The position numbers were made by a program, and so were the translations under genes. DNA of 49,039 bases from Paludibacteraceae bacterium (GTDB lineage: Bacteria; Bacteroidota; Bacteroidia; Bacteroidales; Paludibacteraceae): NCBI GenBank assembly GCA_024399535.1, contig JAKSNU010000003.1, positions 1-49,039 on the forward strand, written 5' to 3'. Of the stretch, positions 1-7,427 are shown in pieces. The first letter of the stretch is position 1, and the number at the start of each line of letters is the position of its first letter. The notes beneath the pieces were generated by a model. The model worked only from the letters and a program-made list of their open reading frames with translations, ran no database searches and was not told the DNA's origin.

Positions 1-107
1 TTGTCTTTTCCTTGGTTCAGTCTTTACAGCATGTCAGTTTTTAAAGTCTTTCTATGCCTTTGCATATAGTGCCGAATTCGTAAATGCTGTCACTTGGCAA
101 ATCTATC

Positions 108-360
108 TCATCGTTCCAATATACGCATGTGCGACTGCTGTCTATACGTGCTTGTTTGAACAAACCACATACGAGCCTTGATGCCAACACGGTTGAACTT
201 GTCGTTCTCATACTCCTGATTGCTTTCGCTTTCAAGCAATTCAACGATTTTGATGGTTTGATTCAGTATCGTAGATTCAAACCCCTCGAGTACGACAAAA
301 TTCGCCTTGTCGCGTAACATCCGCTTTCATTGCCCAGTCAAATCTGATAACATCGTTCAT
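108..360 (-). pseudogene. Frameshifted, truncated Rpn/PD-(D/E)XK transposase-like remnant
   Basis: Read on the minus strand, an ATG at 360 opens a frame with the family-like stretch IRFDWAMK. The protein then shifts frame and continues as LRDKANFVVLEGF, KIVELLESE and NDKFNRVGIKAR. These are the N-terminal blocks I recall for the Rpn-type recombination-promoting nuclease/putative transposase family (PD-(D/E)XK fold) that is abundant in Bacteroidota. Removing one A from the AAA near 325 would join the two frames (MKRMLRDK). Beyond KAR, near 150, the expected nuclease core (acidic and QxK-type residues) cannot be followed, and the remaining 100 or so bases look rearranged. The promoter at 386-416 on the same strand is intact, so this seems a recent loss. 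The family assignment is from memory of its sequence and was not searched. Confidence 0.6.
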
Positions 361-385
361 AGTCTTATCATTAGGTTTGAGCCTG

Positions 386-416
386 CAAAGATACGACATT
401 TTTTGATAATGACAAA
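386..416 (-). promoter_or_regulatory. Bacteroidota-type promoter of the transposase remnant
   Basis: On the minus strand TTTG (416-413) is followed after 19 bases by TATCTTTG (393-386). This matches the Bacteroidota primary-sigma consensus TTTG-N19-21-TAnnTTTG. It points at the ATG at 360. It is arranged back to back with the plus-strand promoter at 455-485. Confidence 0.7.
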
Positions 417-454
417 ACTTTTTTGATTTTTTCTTGATATTTTCCCCGGAAGGT

Positions 455-485
455 TTTGTCATGTGAAATGTTTGTCGTAACTTTG
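455..485 (+). promoter_or_regulatory. Bacteroidota-type promoter facing an untranslated stretch
   Basis: TTTG (455-458), 19 bases, then TAACTTTG (478-485) is a full match to the Bacteroidota consensus, with a start expected near 492. No convincing protein lies downstream before 1124. Instead the transcript would contain stem-loops at 537-556, 583-611 and 657-728. It may make a non-coding RNA or be the leftover of a lost gene. Confidence 0.65.
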
Positions 486-536
486 CGACCGCGAATATTC
501 CTTACACAATAGCTCGGAACGGGCGAAATAACATAA

Positions 537-556
537 GATAGGGCATGAGCCCTATC
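537..556. repeat. Perfect 8-bp stem-loop
   Basis: GATAGGGC (537-544), loop ATGA, GCCCTATC (549-556) form a perfect hairpin about 45 bases after the predicted start of the promoter at 455-485. There is no T tract, so it is not an obvious intrinsic terminator. Confidence 0.6.
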
Positions 557-582
557 GGATAGATGCAAACCACAATCAATCG

Positions 583-611
583 ATACTACCTCCCCGACAG
601 GGGAGTAGTAT
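583..611. repeat. Inverted repeat around GACA loop
   Basis: ATACTACCTCCCC and GGGGAGTAGTAT are inverted copies that differ by one extra C and enclose a short loop. It follows the hairpin at 537-556 and precedes the tandem repeat at 657-728. Function unknown. Confidence 0.55.
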
Positions 612-656
612 ACGCGTGTCACAGATGCGTCACGCATACACGCGCGAGGAGGCTCT

Positions 657-728
657 TAACCCCGCAGCGGAACTGCGGGGCACGGTGGTGATTAACCTCG
701 CAGCGGAACTGTGGGGCACGGTGGTGAT
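657..728. repeat. Two tandem 36-base units, each a hairpin
   Basis: Unit 1 is 657-692 and unit 2 is 693-728; I see only two differences between them (C to T at the third stem position and C to T on the other arm). Each unit folds as an 8-bp stem (CCCCGCAG with CTGCGGGG in unit 1) around the loop CGGAA. The changes in unit 2 leave a stem with GT pairs. The conserved fold suggests a REP-like or short structured intergenic repeat. A 108-residue open frame runs through it but has no protein character. Confidence 0.75.
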
Positions 729-1057
729 CAATTTCGGCGTAAAACGACCAAAAATGGCGCATAATGGCGCATTATTACCGATAATCGTCCGAATCGACTT
801 TCCCGAAAGCCCTACCTTTGCACTGGATTTGAACGAGGTTCATTTTCTGTTGCGAATCAATCGACATTATCTGAACCTTACGTTCCCACTTAGTTCGTTC
901 TTGTTTTCAAGTACAATCCAAGGAGAAACAAGGGTAAACTAAATGTTCACCTAATGACCTCTTCCTTCTGAACAACGGACTGAATATGACGAATTGGGTA
1001 TATATTCAGCGGCGAATGACGACTGAAAACTGATGTTCTAAAAAAAAATAAAATTTT
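729..1057. other. Intergenic stretch with no recognisable gene
   Basis: About 330 bases between the hairpin repeat and the promoter of the contractile cluster. Open frames here are short, overlap the repeat or lack start context, and none gives a recognisable protein. The stretch becomes strongly AT-rich towards 1040. Confidence 0.5.
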
Positions 1058-1089
1058 CTTGCATATATAATTTTTTTGTTGTAAATTTG
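1058..1089 (+). promoter_or_regulatory. Promoter of the contractile (type VI-like) cluster
   Basis: CTTG (1058-1061, one mismatch to TTTG), 20 bases, then TAAATTTG (1082-1089). The expected start near 1096 lies about 28 bases before the ATG at 1124. It is the only consensus promoter I found for the 16.7-kb block up to 17798. Confidence 0.7.
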
Positions 1090-1123
1090 CAGCCTGTAAT
1101 ATAGTGCACAGATTTTTTTTGTT

Positions 1124-3328
1124 ATGGACGAGAAACTGAAACAGATTGCTACATCGTTTGCCGAAGAGGGCTGCTCGGATGCAGTCTATCCGGCTCATTT
1201 GTTTAGAGCTTTGCTACACAAGGATTTAGATCTTGTAAAATTCATTGAAACTACTCTTGACAAGGATTATTATTACCTCATTGACTGGGCTGAAATCCAG
1301 ATGGGACTTGCTCCGAAAGCGTTACGTCCAATGCGTGGTATAGAGCTCTCGGACGATGCTCAAACGGTGCTCGATGAAGCTGAAAATTTCCGTGCCCGTC
1401 TCGGACGCGACACTGTGGACAATGTTTGCGTGCTTGCATCGCTCGTTACGCCCGGAGTAGGTTTCACATTTGATGCACTCAAAACTCTTCCGCTTTCGGC
1501 TAATGACATCATCAAGGCTTGCGGCGGCAATGCTGAGACTGCGGAAGTGCCATCTGCTTATAAATCAACCACCTCGTCATCGAAAAGCTCGGATGTGCTC
1601 GCCTCGTACTGTATCGACAAGGTGGCGGCAGCGCGAAACGGCGAATTGGGTGTCGTGGTAGGTTTCGGACGTGAACGCGAAATGATGTTCGAAGTGCTCG
1701 GTCGCCGGACAAAAGCGAACCTGCTCATCATGGGCGAGGCTGGTGTCGGCAAGTCGGCTCTGGTGAACAGCTTCGTGCAGGAACTCGCTGACGGACGGGT
1801 CCCAGCATTCCTCCGCGAAATGTCGGCTTACGAACTGAACCTCTCGTCGCTGACTTCGGATGCCCAGTACAAAGGCGAAGTCGAAGATCGTTTCAAGAAA
1901 ATAACCGCTGAACTCGAAGAGCGCAGAAACATTATCCTCATAATCGAATCGGTCGATAGATTCTTCGACAAGCAGAGCAACCTTTTCGGAGCTTCCGAAC
2001 TGCTGAAAGATTCGCTCGCCAAGGGGTCGTTCCCTGTCATAGCAACCTCATCGATTGAAGGTTATACAAAATATATCGAGGTCAATAAGGAGATGCTCAA
2101 CAAGTTCGAGAAATTCACAGTCGAGGAACCGACTGCCGACCTGACTCTCGAAATACTGAAGGGCGCAATACCAGCCTACGAGGAATTCCATGGTCTGAAA
2201 ATCGACGAAACCGCTCAGGCTGAGGCTATCCGTCTCGCAAAACGTTATCTCAACGAACGTTCGCTGCCTGATACGGCATTCGACCTTATAGACCGCGCTA
2301 TGGCCCGATTGAAAACATCGAATGACATGAAGGACGTCGAGCCTCATACCGACCTTACAACCACCGATTTATGCGAAGTCGTGGCTGAGAAGACTGGCGT
2401 TCCTCTCGGTAAAGTCGAGACTGGCGAACGCGACCGGTTGCTCGGCGCAGAAGATACGCTGAAACAGCGTGTTGTCGGTCAAGACCATGCTGTCAAGAAG
2501 GTCATTGATGCTGTGTTCGAAGCCCGCTCGGGTCTCCAGAAAAAAGGTCAGCCAATGGGTTCGTTCTTCTTCCTCGGCCCTACAGGTACCGGAAAGACGG
2601 AACTTTCGAAGGCTCTCGCCGCATTCCTGTTCGGCGATGAATCATCGCTCATACGTTTCGATATGTCGGAGTTCAAGGAGGAGCATTCCGTCGCCCTGCT
2701 ATATGGTGCGCCTCCGGGATATGTAGGTTACGAAGAGGGCGGTCTGCTCGTGAACAAAATCCGTCAAAATCCATACTCGGTAGTGCTGTTCGACGAGATT
2801 GAAAAGGCACACAAATCGGTGTTCGACCTCTTCCTGCAAATACTCGACGAGGGTAAGCTGCACGACCGACTCGGACGTGTAGGCGATTTCTCGAACGCAC
2901 TGATACTCTTCACTTCGAATATCGGCAGCCAATATGTCGTCGAGCAGTTCGGGAAGGGCATTGTCCCTTCGAGCAACGAGATGATGGAAATCATGCAGGA
3001 GTATTTCCGTCCGGAATTCCTCGCACGTCTTTCGGAAATCGTTCCATTCTCGCCAATCACCGAGCAGAGCGTGCTCAGGATATTCGACATACACCTCCGC
3101 GGGCTGCTCAAACTGCTTGAAGAACAGAATATAAAACTCGAAATATCGGATGAGGCGAAACATGACATCGCTATGCGCGGATTCAATCCGGAATATGGAG
3201 CACGTCCTATTCTCGGCATAATCCGCAAGGAGATACGTAATCCTCTGTCGAAGCTGATAATCAGCGGAAAAGTGGCTGCCGGAAATACAGTGGTGCTTGA
3301 GGCAGACGGAAATTTCGTGATTAAATAA
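1124..3328 (+). CDS. tssH: ClpV-like AAA+ ATPase of the contractile system (TssH)
   Basis: This is a two-ring Hsp100/ClpB-family ATPase of 734 residues. In type VI systems such proteins (ClpV) disassemble the contracted TssB/TssC sheath, and the immediate neighbours are that sheath. Residues 1-140 are the Clp N-domain. The first AAA+ has Walker A GEAGVGKS (204-211), but its Walker B reads ILIIES (271-276), so the usual Asp-Glu pair is Glu-Ser. The second AAA+ has GPTGTGKT (485-492), the signature GAPPGYVGYEEGG, LFDEIE (D557, E558) and FTSN. The long middle coiled coil of ClpB between the modules is missing. The first ring therefore probably binds but hydrolyses poorly, and the second is the motor. 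ClpB is the alternative name, but the context favours ClpV. Confidence 0.88.
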   Translation: MDEKLKQIATSFAEEGCSDAVYPAHLFRALLHKDLDLVKFIETTLDKDYYYLIDWAEIQMGLAPKALRPMRGIELSDDAQTVLDEAENFRARLGRDTVDNVCVLASLVTPGVGFTFDALKTLPLSANDIIKACGGNAETAEVPSAYKSTTSSSKSSDVLASYCIDKVAAARNGELGVVVGFGREREMMFEVLGRRTKANLLIMGEAGVGKSALVNSFVQELADGRVPAFLREMSAYELNLSSLTSDAQYKGEVEDRFKKITAELEERRNIILIIESVDRFFDKQSNLFGASELLKDSLAKGSFPVIATSSIEGYTKYIEVNKEMLNKFEKFTVEEPTADLTLEILKGAIPAYEEFHGLKIDETAQAEAIRLAKRYLNERSLPDTAFDLIDRAMARLKTSNDMKDVEPHTDLTTTDLCEVVAEKTGVPLGKVETGERDRLLGAEDTLKQRVVGQDHAVKKVIDAVFEARSGLQKKGQPMGSFFFLGPTGTGKTELSKALAAFLFGDESSLIRFDMSEFKEEHSVALLYGAPPGYVGYEEGGLLVNKIRQNPYSVVLFDEIEKAHKSVFDLFLQILDEGKLHDRLGRVGDFSNALILFTSNIGSQYVVEQFGKGIVPSSNEMMEIMQEYFRPEFLARLSEIVPFSPITEQSVLRIFDIHLRGLLKLLEEQNIKLEISDEAKHDIAMRGFNPEYGARPILGIIRKEIRNPLSKLIISGKVAAGNTVVLEADGNFVIK

Positions 3329-3349
3329 TAATTCTAAATACTTACAACT

Positions 3350-3814
3350 ATGGCAATGAAAGAAAATTTCATTTCGATGGCTCCAGACGAGGAGTCGGGC
3401 GCAAAAGTGTCGGTCATTGATAATAACAAGACCCTTTTGATTGACCAATTTACAACTGACGTTGAAAGCGGCAACCCAGAATTTATCGAAGATATCCAGA
3501 GCATGGACGATGCTTTCGCAAGGTTCCAACCAAAAGTCAATGTGACTTTCACTGACGCTGAAGGCGGAGCAGTGGACGAGACTCTGAAATTCAACGAGAT
3601 GCGCGACTTTAGTGCTGATGGCGGTAAGGGCAACCTTGTGAAAAACAGCGAGTTCCTTTCTGCTACCAAGAGCCAGGTGGATATGAACGTAAAAATCCGT
3701 AAGAGCATAGAGCAGAACCGCAAACTGCGCGATATGCTCAAGGATGCAGATTCGAAAGCTGAACTCAAAGAGATGCTCGAAGCAATGCTCGCAGAACTTG
3801 AAAATAACAAATAA
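3350..3814 (+). CDS. tssB: Type VI-like contractile sheath small subunit (TssB/VipA-like)
   Basis: The 154-residue protein sits directly before the large sheath subunit, the usual tssB-tssC order. It shows the TssB pattern: an N-terminal part with LLIDQFTTDVESGN, a central segment PKVNVTF followed by a conserved-looking LKFNEMRDF, and a charged helical C-terminus (residues 110-154, KIRKSIEQNRKLRDMLKDA) that should pack on TssC. TssB and TssC together build the cytoplasmic sheath whose contraction drives the tube. The start at 3350 (MAMKENF) is 21 bases after the ATPase gene. No signal peptide or membrane segment is present. Confidence 0.82.
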   Translation: MAMKENFISMAPDEESGAKVSVIDNNKTLLIDQFTTDVESGNPEFIEDIQSMDDAFARFQPKVNVTFTDAEGGAVDETLKFNEMRDFSADGGKGNLVKNSEFLSATKSQVDMNVKIRKSIEQNRKLRDMLKDADSKAELKEMLEAMLAELENNK

Positions 3815-3823
3815 TGAAATACT

Positions 3824-5182
3824 ATGGCTGATACAGAATTAAAGAAACAGGCTGCTGTTGAACAAAATGCAGCTTCTGCTCCTGAGAAAAAGGAGGTGAA
3901 GGACGTCAGCAACCTGCTGGCTGCTTACGGTGGATACAATGCCATCCGCAGTTTCCTTCCAGATGCAGACAATATGAATCCTGCAAAAAAGGCTGCAAAA
4001 CAGGTCTTTTTGACAGACAAGCGTTTCGCCGACAAGCGTGCTGCGTTGGCTGATGATCTCCGTGCATGGATTGAACTCCTCAGCGAAGATCATGAGACAG
4101 TGACCGACATCACCGACTCGTGCAAAGCCAAAGAGGAGAAATACCAGAAGGTCCTCGAACAGGGTATCACTGACGCTCTGTTCGCTACGAAAGATCTCGA
4201 GGTGGCATACCGTTCGCTGAACGGTTTCTTCCAGACTTGCAACACCGACAAGGTGAAAAACCTTCGTGTCATCAACGTCTGCAAAGACGACATCGCTGAC
4301 AGCGAAAGCGGTTTCGCTCAGGAAGTTGACGGCATTCTCAAAAATGGTTTCGACCGTCTGAGCCTCAAGGATAGCTACAGCCTCATGGTGGTTTCGGGTT
4401 CGGTATTCGACAAGACGAGCCTTCTGCAGTGGGCTAAAATGGCATTCAAATATAAAGTGATGCTCATCACTGACCATGCTGACGAGTATTCGTTCGACGA
4501 CCTCCAGGCAAACACCGAGGTGTATAAGGATTCGGACCAGTGCCTGCAAAACGTCATTATGACTGCAAACTGGATTGTCGGTCGTGATGCTGAGAAATTG
4601 TCTGATGACGAGCGAGATAACGCTGCATTCTATATCTACCCATCGGGAACGCTTGCAGGAAAACTCTACGACGAGAGCGCAAACATGGCTCAGGGTGCAG
4701 GCGGTAAGAAATATGGTACACTCGACGGCGTGCGTGGTGTGAAGATTGACCTCCTCAAATCGGAGATAGCTTCGCTGATGGACAATCAGGTAATACCTAT
4801 GGTCTATTCGGACGGAAGAGTTATGGCATTCAATAATGCAACCCTCTATAACGGCGACAACGAGGCGATGAAGGAATATCCTATCGTCCGCGTGTTCGAC
4901 TGGGTGAAGAAGGTGATGATGAACTACGTACACGAAGTGGCTCTCGAAAACTGGGACCCATATAATTCACCTAAGGAGCTGAAAGCCAAACTGCAGGCTT
5001 TCCTTAACGATTATAAGGGCTACGGCAACCTGTTCCAAAATTACGAAATCAAGGAGCCACAGCAGGACCCTGTCACTAAGCGTATCACATGCGACATCAG
5101 CCTCACTCCATTCTATTCGGCAAAGAACTTCGTAATCAAGATTGCCGCCGACAAAAAGGACAAGAGTGCAGAAGTACAATAA
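3824..5182 (+). CDS. tssC: Type VI-like contractile sheath large subunit (TssC/VipB-like)
   Basis: The 452-residue protein has the size and layout of TssC: a variable N-terminus (1-45), a domain with DLRAWIELL, then the long sheath core. The blocks LEVAYRSLNGFF and DSYSLMVVSGSV fit the family. The C-terminus is rich in beta strands (CDISLTPFYSAKNFVIKI). It should pair with TssB as the sheath protomer. The gene starts 9 bases after tssB, so the two are surely co-transcribed and probably translated in balance. No ATPase or membrane motif is present. Confidence 0.85.
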   Translation: MADTELKKQAAVEQNAASAPEKKEVKDVSNLLAAYGGYNAIRSFLPDADNMNPAKKAAKQVFLTDKRFADKRAALADDLRAWIELLSEDHETVTDITDSCKAKEEKYQKVLEQGITDALFATKDLEVAYRSLNGFFQTCNTDKVKNLRVINVCKDDIADSESGFAQEVDGILKNGFDRLSLKDSYSLMVVSGSVFDKTSLLQWAKMAFKYKVMLITDHADEYSFDDLQANTEVYKDSDQCLQNVIMTANWIVGRDAEKLSDDERDNAAFYIYPSGTLAGKLYDESANMAQGAGGKKYGTLDGVRGVKIDLLKSEIASLMDNQVIPMVYSDGRVMAFNNATLYNGDNEAMKEYPIVRVFDWVKKVMMNYVHEVALENWDPYNSPKELKAKLQAFLNDYKGYGNLFQNYEIKEPQQDPVTKRITCDISLTPFYSAKNFVIKIAADKKDKSAEVQ

Positions 5183-5215
5183 AATAATGTTTAACTATAT
5201 AAATTACAGTTTATT

Positions 5216-5608
5216 ATGGCAGTTACACCAGTAAAAATCGAAATCGAAGGTTACAAACCTCGTGAGGTATTGATGGTAACCTATGAATTTGACCAATCTA
5301 TTGACACAGAAGGACAGATGGACGGAATTCCACGCGGTGGCAAAATAACAATCCGTTTAAAAACGCTCAACGATGGGTCGCCAGACCTCGCAGCATGGAT
5401 GCTCGAAGCACACCTCGCTAAAAACGGAAATATCACCTTCAACGAGACAAAATCGGGCAAGAAGATGAAGGAAATCAAGTTCGAAGGAGCTTATTGCGTT
5501 GGATACCAGGAGCATTGGAAAGACAAAGAGGATAGCTACGAGGAGATTGAAATCACCTGTAAGAAAATAGACTTCGGTGGAGCGGTATACGAAAATGACT
5601 GGAAATAA
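5216..5608 (+). CDS. hcp: Hcp-like tube protein 1 (TssD)
   Basis: The 130-residue protein has the Hcp/TssD fold pattern of type VI tubes: short beta-rich chain with FDQSIDTEGQMDGIPRGG near residue 25-42, a central helix (DLAAWMLEAHLAKNG) and a C-terminal strand set (YEEIEITCKKIDFGG). Hcp forms stacked hexameric rings that make the inner tube. The next gene is a clear paralogue with the same landmarks. The leader before the start (5183-5215) is AT-rich, as often in highly translated Bacteroidota genes. There is no signal peptide, as expected for Hcp. Confidence 0.85.
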   Translation: MAVTPVKIEIEGYKPREVLMVTYEFDQSIDTEGQMDGIPRGGKITIRLKTLNDGSPDLAAWMLEAHLAKNGNITFNETKSGKKMKEIKFEGAYCVGYQEHWKDKEDSYEEIEITCKKIDFGGAVYENDWK

Positions 5609-5644
5609 ACCCCATTTTGTTTAATCTAAAAAAAATAAATAGTT

Positions 5645-6043
5645 ATGGCAGAAAATGTAAATCCTACGACTCTCGTTGTCGAAGGTCTTGCTGAGAGGGA
5701 GGTCGTATCGATTGATTATAAATTTGAACAGGCTACTGACTCTGAAGGTCAGCTCAGCGGAATTCCACGCGGCGGTGCAATGCTTATCCGTGTCAAAGCT
5801 CTGAATGACGGCAATACCGAATTGCTCAATTGGATGCTCGACCCATACAAGGCTCTCAATGTCAAGGTTAAGTTCCTCAACACTATTGATGGCTCAGTTA
5901 AAAAGACACTTGAGGGAACGGAATGCTACTGCGTTCACTATACCGAAAAATGGGAGGACAAACAGATGCATTATGAGGAAATCACTGTCATCTGCAGAGT
6001 TCTGAAGAACGGTAACGTAGAATATAACAATCCTTGGAAATAA
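5645..6043 (+). CDS. hcp: Hcp-like tube protein 2 (TssD)
   Basis: This 132-residue paralogue of the preceding Hcp keeps the same landmarks: FEQATDSEGQLSGIPRGG, a helix around ELLNWMLDPYKAL, and YEEITVICRVLKNG near the end. The two probably arose by tandem duplication and then diverged, as they differ at many positions. Each may form its own rings or they may mix. A strong terminator hairpin follows at 6058-6110, making this the last gene of the first transcription block. Confidence 0.84.
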   Translation: MAENVNPTTLVVEGLAEREVVSIDYKFEQATDSEGQLSGIPRGGAMLIRVKALNDGNTELLNWMLDPYKALNVKVKFLNTIDGSVKKTLEGTECYCVHYTEKWEDKQMHYEEITVICRVLKNGNVEYNNPWK

Positions 6044-6057
6044 AATCAAGAAGGCTA

Positions 6058-6110
6058 TCAATACAATCCCCACGCTTACGGGGGTTGTATTGACTGCTTT
6101 TGTTTTTTTT
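6058..6110 (+). terminator. Strong intrinsic terminator inside the contractile cluster
   Basis: A 14-base stem (6058-6071 with 6080-6093, one GT pair) with an 8-base loop is followed by a run of eight T at 6103-6110. It lies between the second hcp and the next gene on the same strand, with no consensus promoter after it. Partial read-through would give the ATPase, sheath and tube genes far more mRNA than the baseplate and conjugation genes. Confidence 0.85.
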
Positions 6111-6127
6111 CGTATTTCAATAATATA

Positions 6128-6532
6128 ATGGTAGGACAGTTTATTCTACAACTTGGTGACAACAGTCGCAATCAGTACGACCATGAGTATCTGCTGGTGG
6201 ATTGCAGGTGCGTGATGAAACGGAGTTACAACCACGTGATGCCCAACGGAACCCCTGTATGCGACGAAATAGAGATGGTGTTCGTTGCACCTGATGCTAC
6301 CGATATGTATCTGCTCGACTGGTACATATCGAAAATGGAGCTTAACGGGCGGATAGTGGTGAACCGCTTAGAACACGTAAGCGACTTTATAGATGAGAGA
6401 TACATAATGTTTGAAGATGCATCTTGTTTCTCGTTTTCGGTGACATATGACATTACAAAACCTTTGCGAAAATTATTGAAGCTCAGGATAAAACCTTGGA
6501 AGGTGAATATTGATGATGTGATTTTTGAATAG
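6128..6532 (+). CDS. Hcp/TssD-like protein 3
   Basis: The 134-residue protein is compatible with a divergent Hcp-like fold: an N-terminal strand, YLLVDCRCVMKRSYNHVMPNGTPVCDEIEMVF, a helix LLDWYISKMELNGRIVV (shortened here) and C-terminal strands with FSVTYDITKPL. The pattern of strand, conserved PNGxP turn, then WYI helix matches Bacteroidota type VI TssD variants better than tube Hcp1/2. It lacks a signal peptide. It could cap the tube, act as an adaptor between tube and tip, or carry an effector. Its position after the terminator suggests a low-copy part. Confidence 0.55.
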   Translation: MVGQFILQLGDNSRNQYDHEYLLVDCRCVMKRSYNHVMPNGTPVCDEIEMVFVAPDATDMYLLDWYISKMELNGRIVVNRLEHVSDFIDERYIMFEDASCFSFSVTYDITKPLRKLLKLRIKPWKVNIDDVIFE

Positions 6533-6539
6533 AAACCGT

Positions 6540-7013
6540 ATGGCATCACGAAATTTTTTGAAGTCCGTTCTCTTTTTCGGAGACGTGACAGGCGAATACG
6601 CGAAAAGTCAGCGTGACAATGCTGTCACGATACAGAAACTTGAATATGTCATGGAACGCCCTCGCAACGATGAGGGATTTCCATATGGTCCTACGCTCCA
6701 GATGTGCTTTTGCCTTGAGCTCAAACTGGAGGAAAAATCTAAAATGCGCGAACTGGTATCAATGCTAAACAGCATGGATGAGTTCAGTTTCAGCATAGTG
6801 AGCAATATAGAATTTGACAGCAACAAAAATATGTCGGCATGGGACAACCTGATGGTCCTGTCGGCATACGTAGTCGGATTTGAGGAAATCATGCATAGTG
6901 CAGAAGACGTGAATACAATCGTGAGAGTGGATTTGCTGACTACTGACGTGATTTACAAAGGCAAAGATGGCAACGATGATCGCCATCTCTCTATTATTAA
7001 CGAAGATTATTGA
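6540..7013 (+). CDS. Hcp/TssD-like protein 4
   Basis: A 157-residue protein when started at the ATG at 6540; a TTG at 6525 would add five residues and overlap the previous gene. It resembles the preceding protein in layout: strand with VTIQKLEYVMERP, a turn with EGFPYGPTLQM, strands CFCLELKLEEKS, a helix MRELVSMLNSMDEFSFSI, and a late strand set VGFEEIMHSAEDVNTIVRVDLLTTDVIYKG. This is consistent with a Hcp-like beta barrel, larger by one segment. Together with 6128-6532 it is the second low-copy TssD variant. Confidence 0.5.
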   Translation: MASRNFLKSVLFFGDVTGEYAKSQRDNAVTIQKLEYVMERPRNDEGFPYGPTLQMCFCLELKLEEKSKMRELVSMLNSMDEFSFSIVSNIEFDSNKNMSAWDNLMVLSAYVVGFEEIMHSAEDVNTIVRVDLLTTDVIYKGKDGNDDRHLSIINEDY

Positions 7014-7028
7014 CACATTATTATATAT

Positions 7029-7415
7029 ATGGGTAAATTTGTTACCAATGGTGCATTGCTGACTTGCAGTTTCGGTATGGCTCCCGCTCCGCTCACGGTG
7101 GTGGGGATGCGGCCAATGGTGCAAAACATGCCGATGGCAAACATAATGGATTTCGCTCCGATGGCAAACATTCCCGCTTTCGGTATGTGCCAGTCGATGG
7201 CAAATCCTATGGTTGCGTCTGCTACGGCAGCTGCCATGGGGGTGCTTACTCCTCAACCATGCATACCTGTAATCACAGGTCCATGGGCACCGGGAGGACA
7301 GGTGAAGGTATGCCAGATGCCTGCACTCATTGATAATTGTAAGTGTTTCTGTGCCTATGGTGGCAATATCAGTGTCTCGTTCCCTGGTAATGCTGCTATG
7401 GCTACAGGAAAATGA
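7029..7415 (+). CDS. PAAR-like (DUF4280) tip protein
   Basis: The 128-residue protein begins with the DUF4280 hallmark, VTNGALLTCSFGMAPAPL. It continues with a Met, Ala and Gly-rich region that has several CxP or HxC-like positions, and ends in CKCFCAYGGNISVSFPGNA. DUF4280 proteins are PAAR-like spike tips in Bacteroidota type VI systems, where they cap the spike and can bind a metal through Cys. The six Cys between residues 14 and 109 could serve this. It is followed at 12 bases by the E1-like gene. No toxin domain is fused. Since no VgrG gene is seen here, the tip must sit on something else or VgrG is encoded elsewhere. Confidence 0.72.
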   Translation: MGKFVTNGALLTCSFGMAPAPLTVVGMRPMVQNMPMANIMDFAPMANIPAFGMCQSMANPMVASATAAAMGVLTPQPCIPVITGPWAPGGQVKVCQMPALIDNCKCFCAYGGNISVSFPGNAAMATGK

Positions 7416-7427
7416 TATATTTGAAAG

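Noticed and set aside
616..942. 108-residue open frame on the plus strand
   Set aside because: It runs through the tandem hairpin repeat, has repeated low-complexity residues from that repeat and no protein family look. It is best explained as chance in a non-coding area.
2699..3529. 276-residue minus-strand open frame opposite the ClpV-like gene
   Set aside because: It lies fully or mostly opposite strong coding sequence with clear AAA+ motifs and is a codon-bias shadow.
3839..4933. 364-residue minus-strand open frame opposite tssC
   Set aside because: Shadow of the real TssC gene; the amino-acid content (many His, Val, Cys) is typical for antisense frames.
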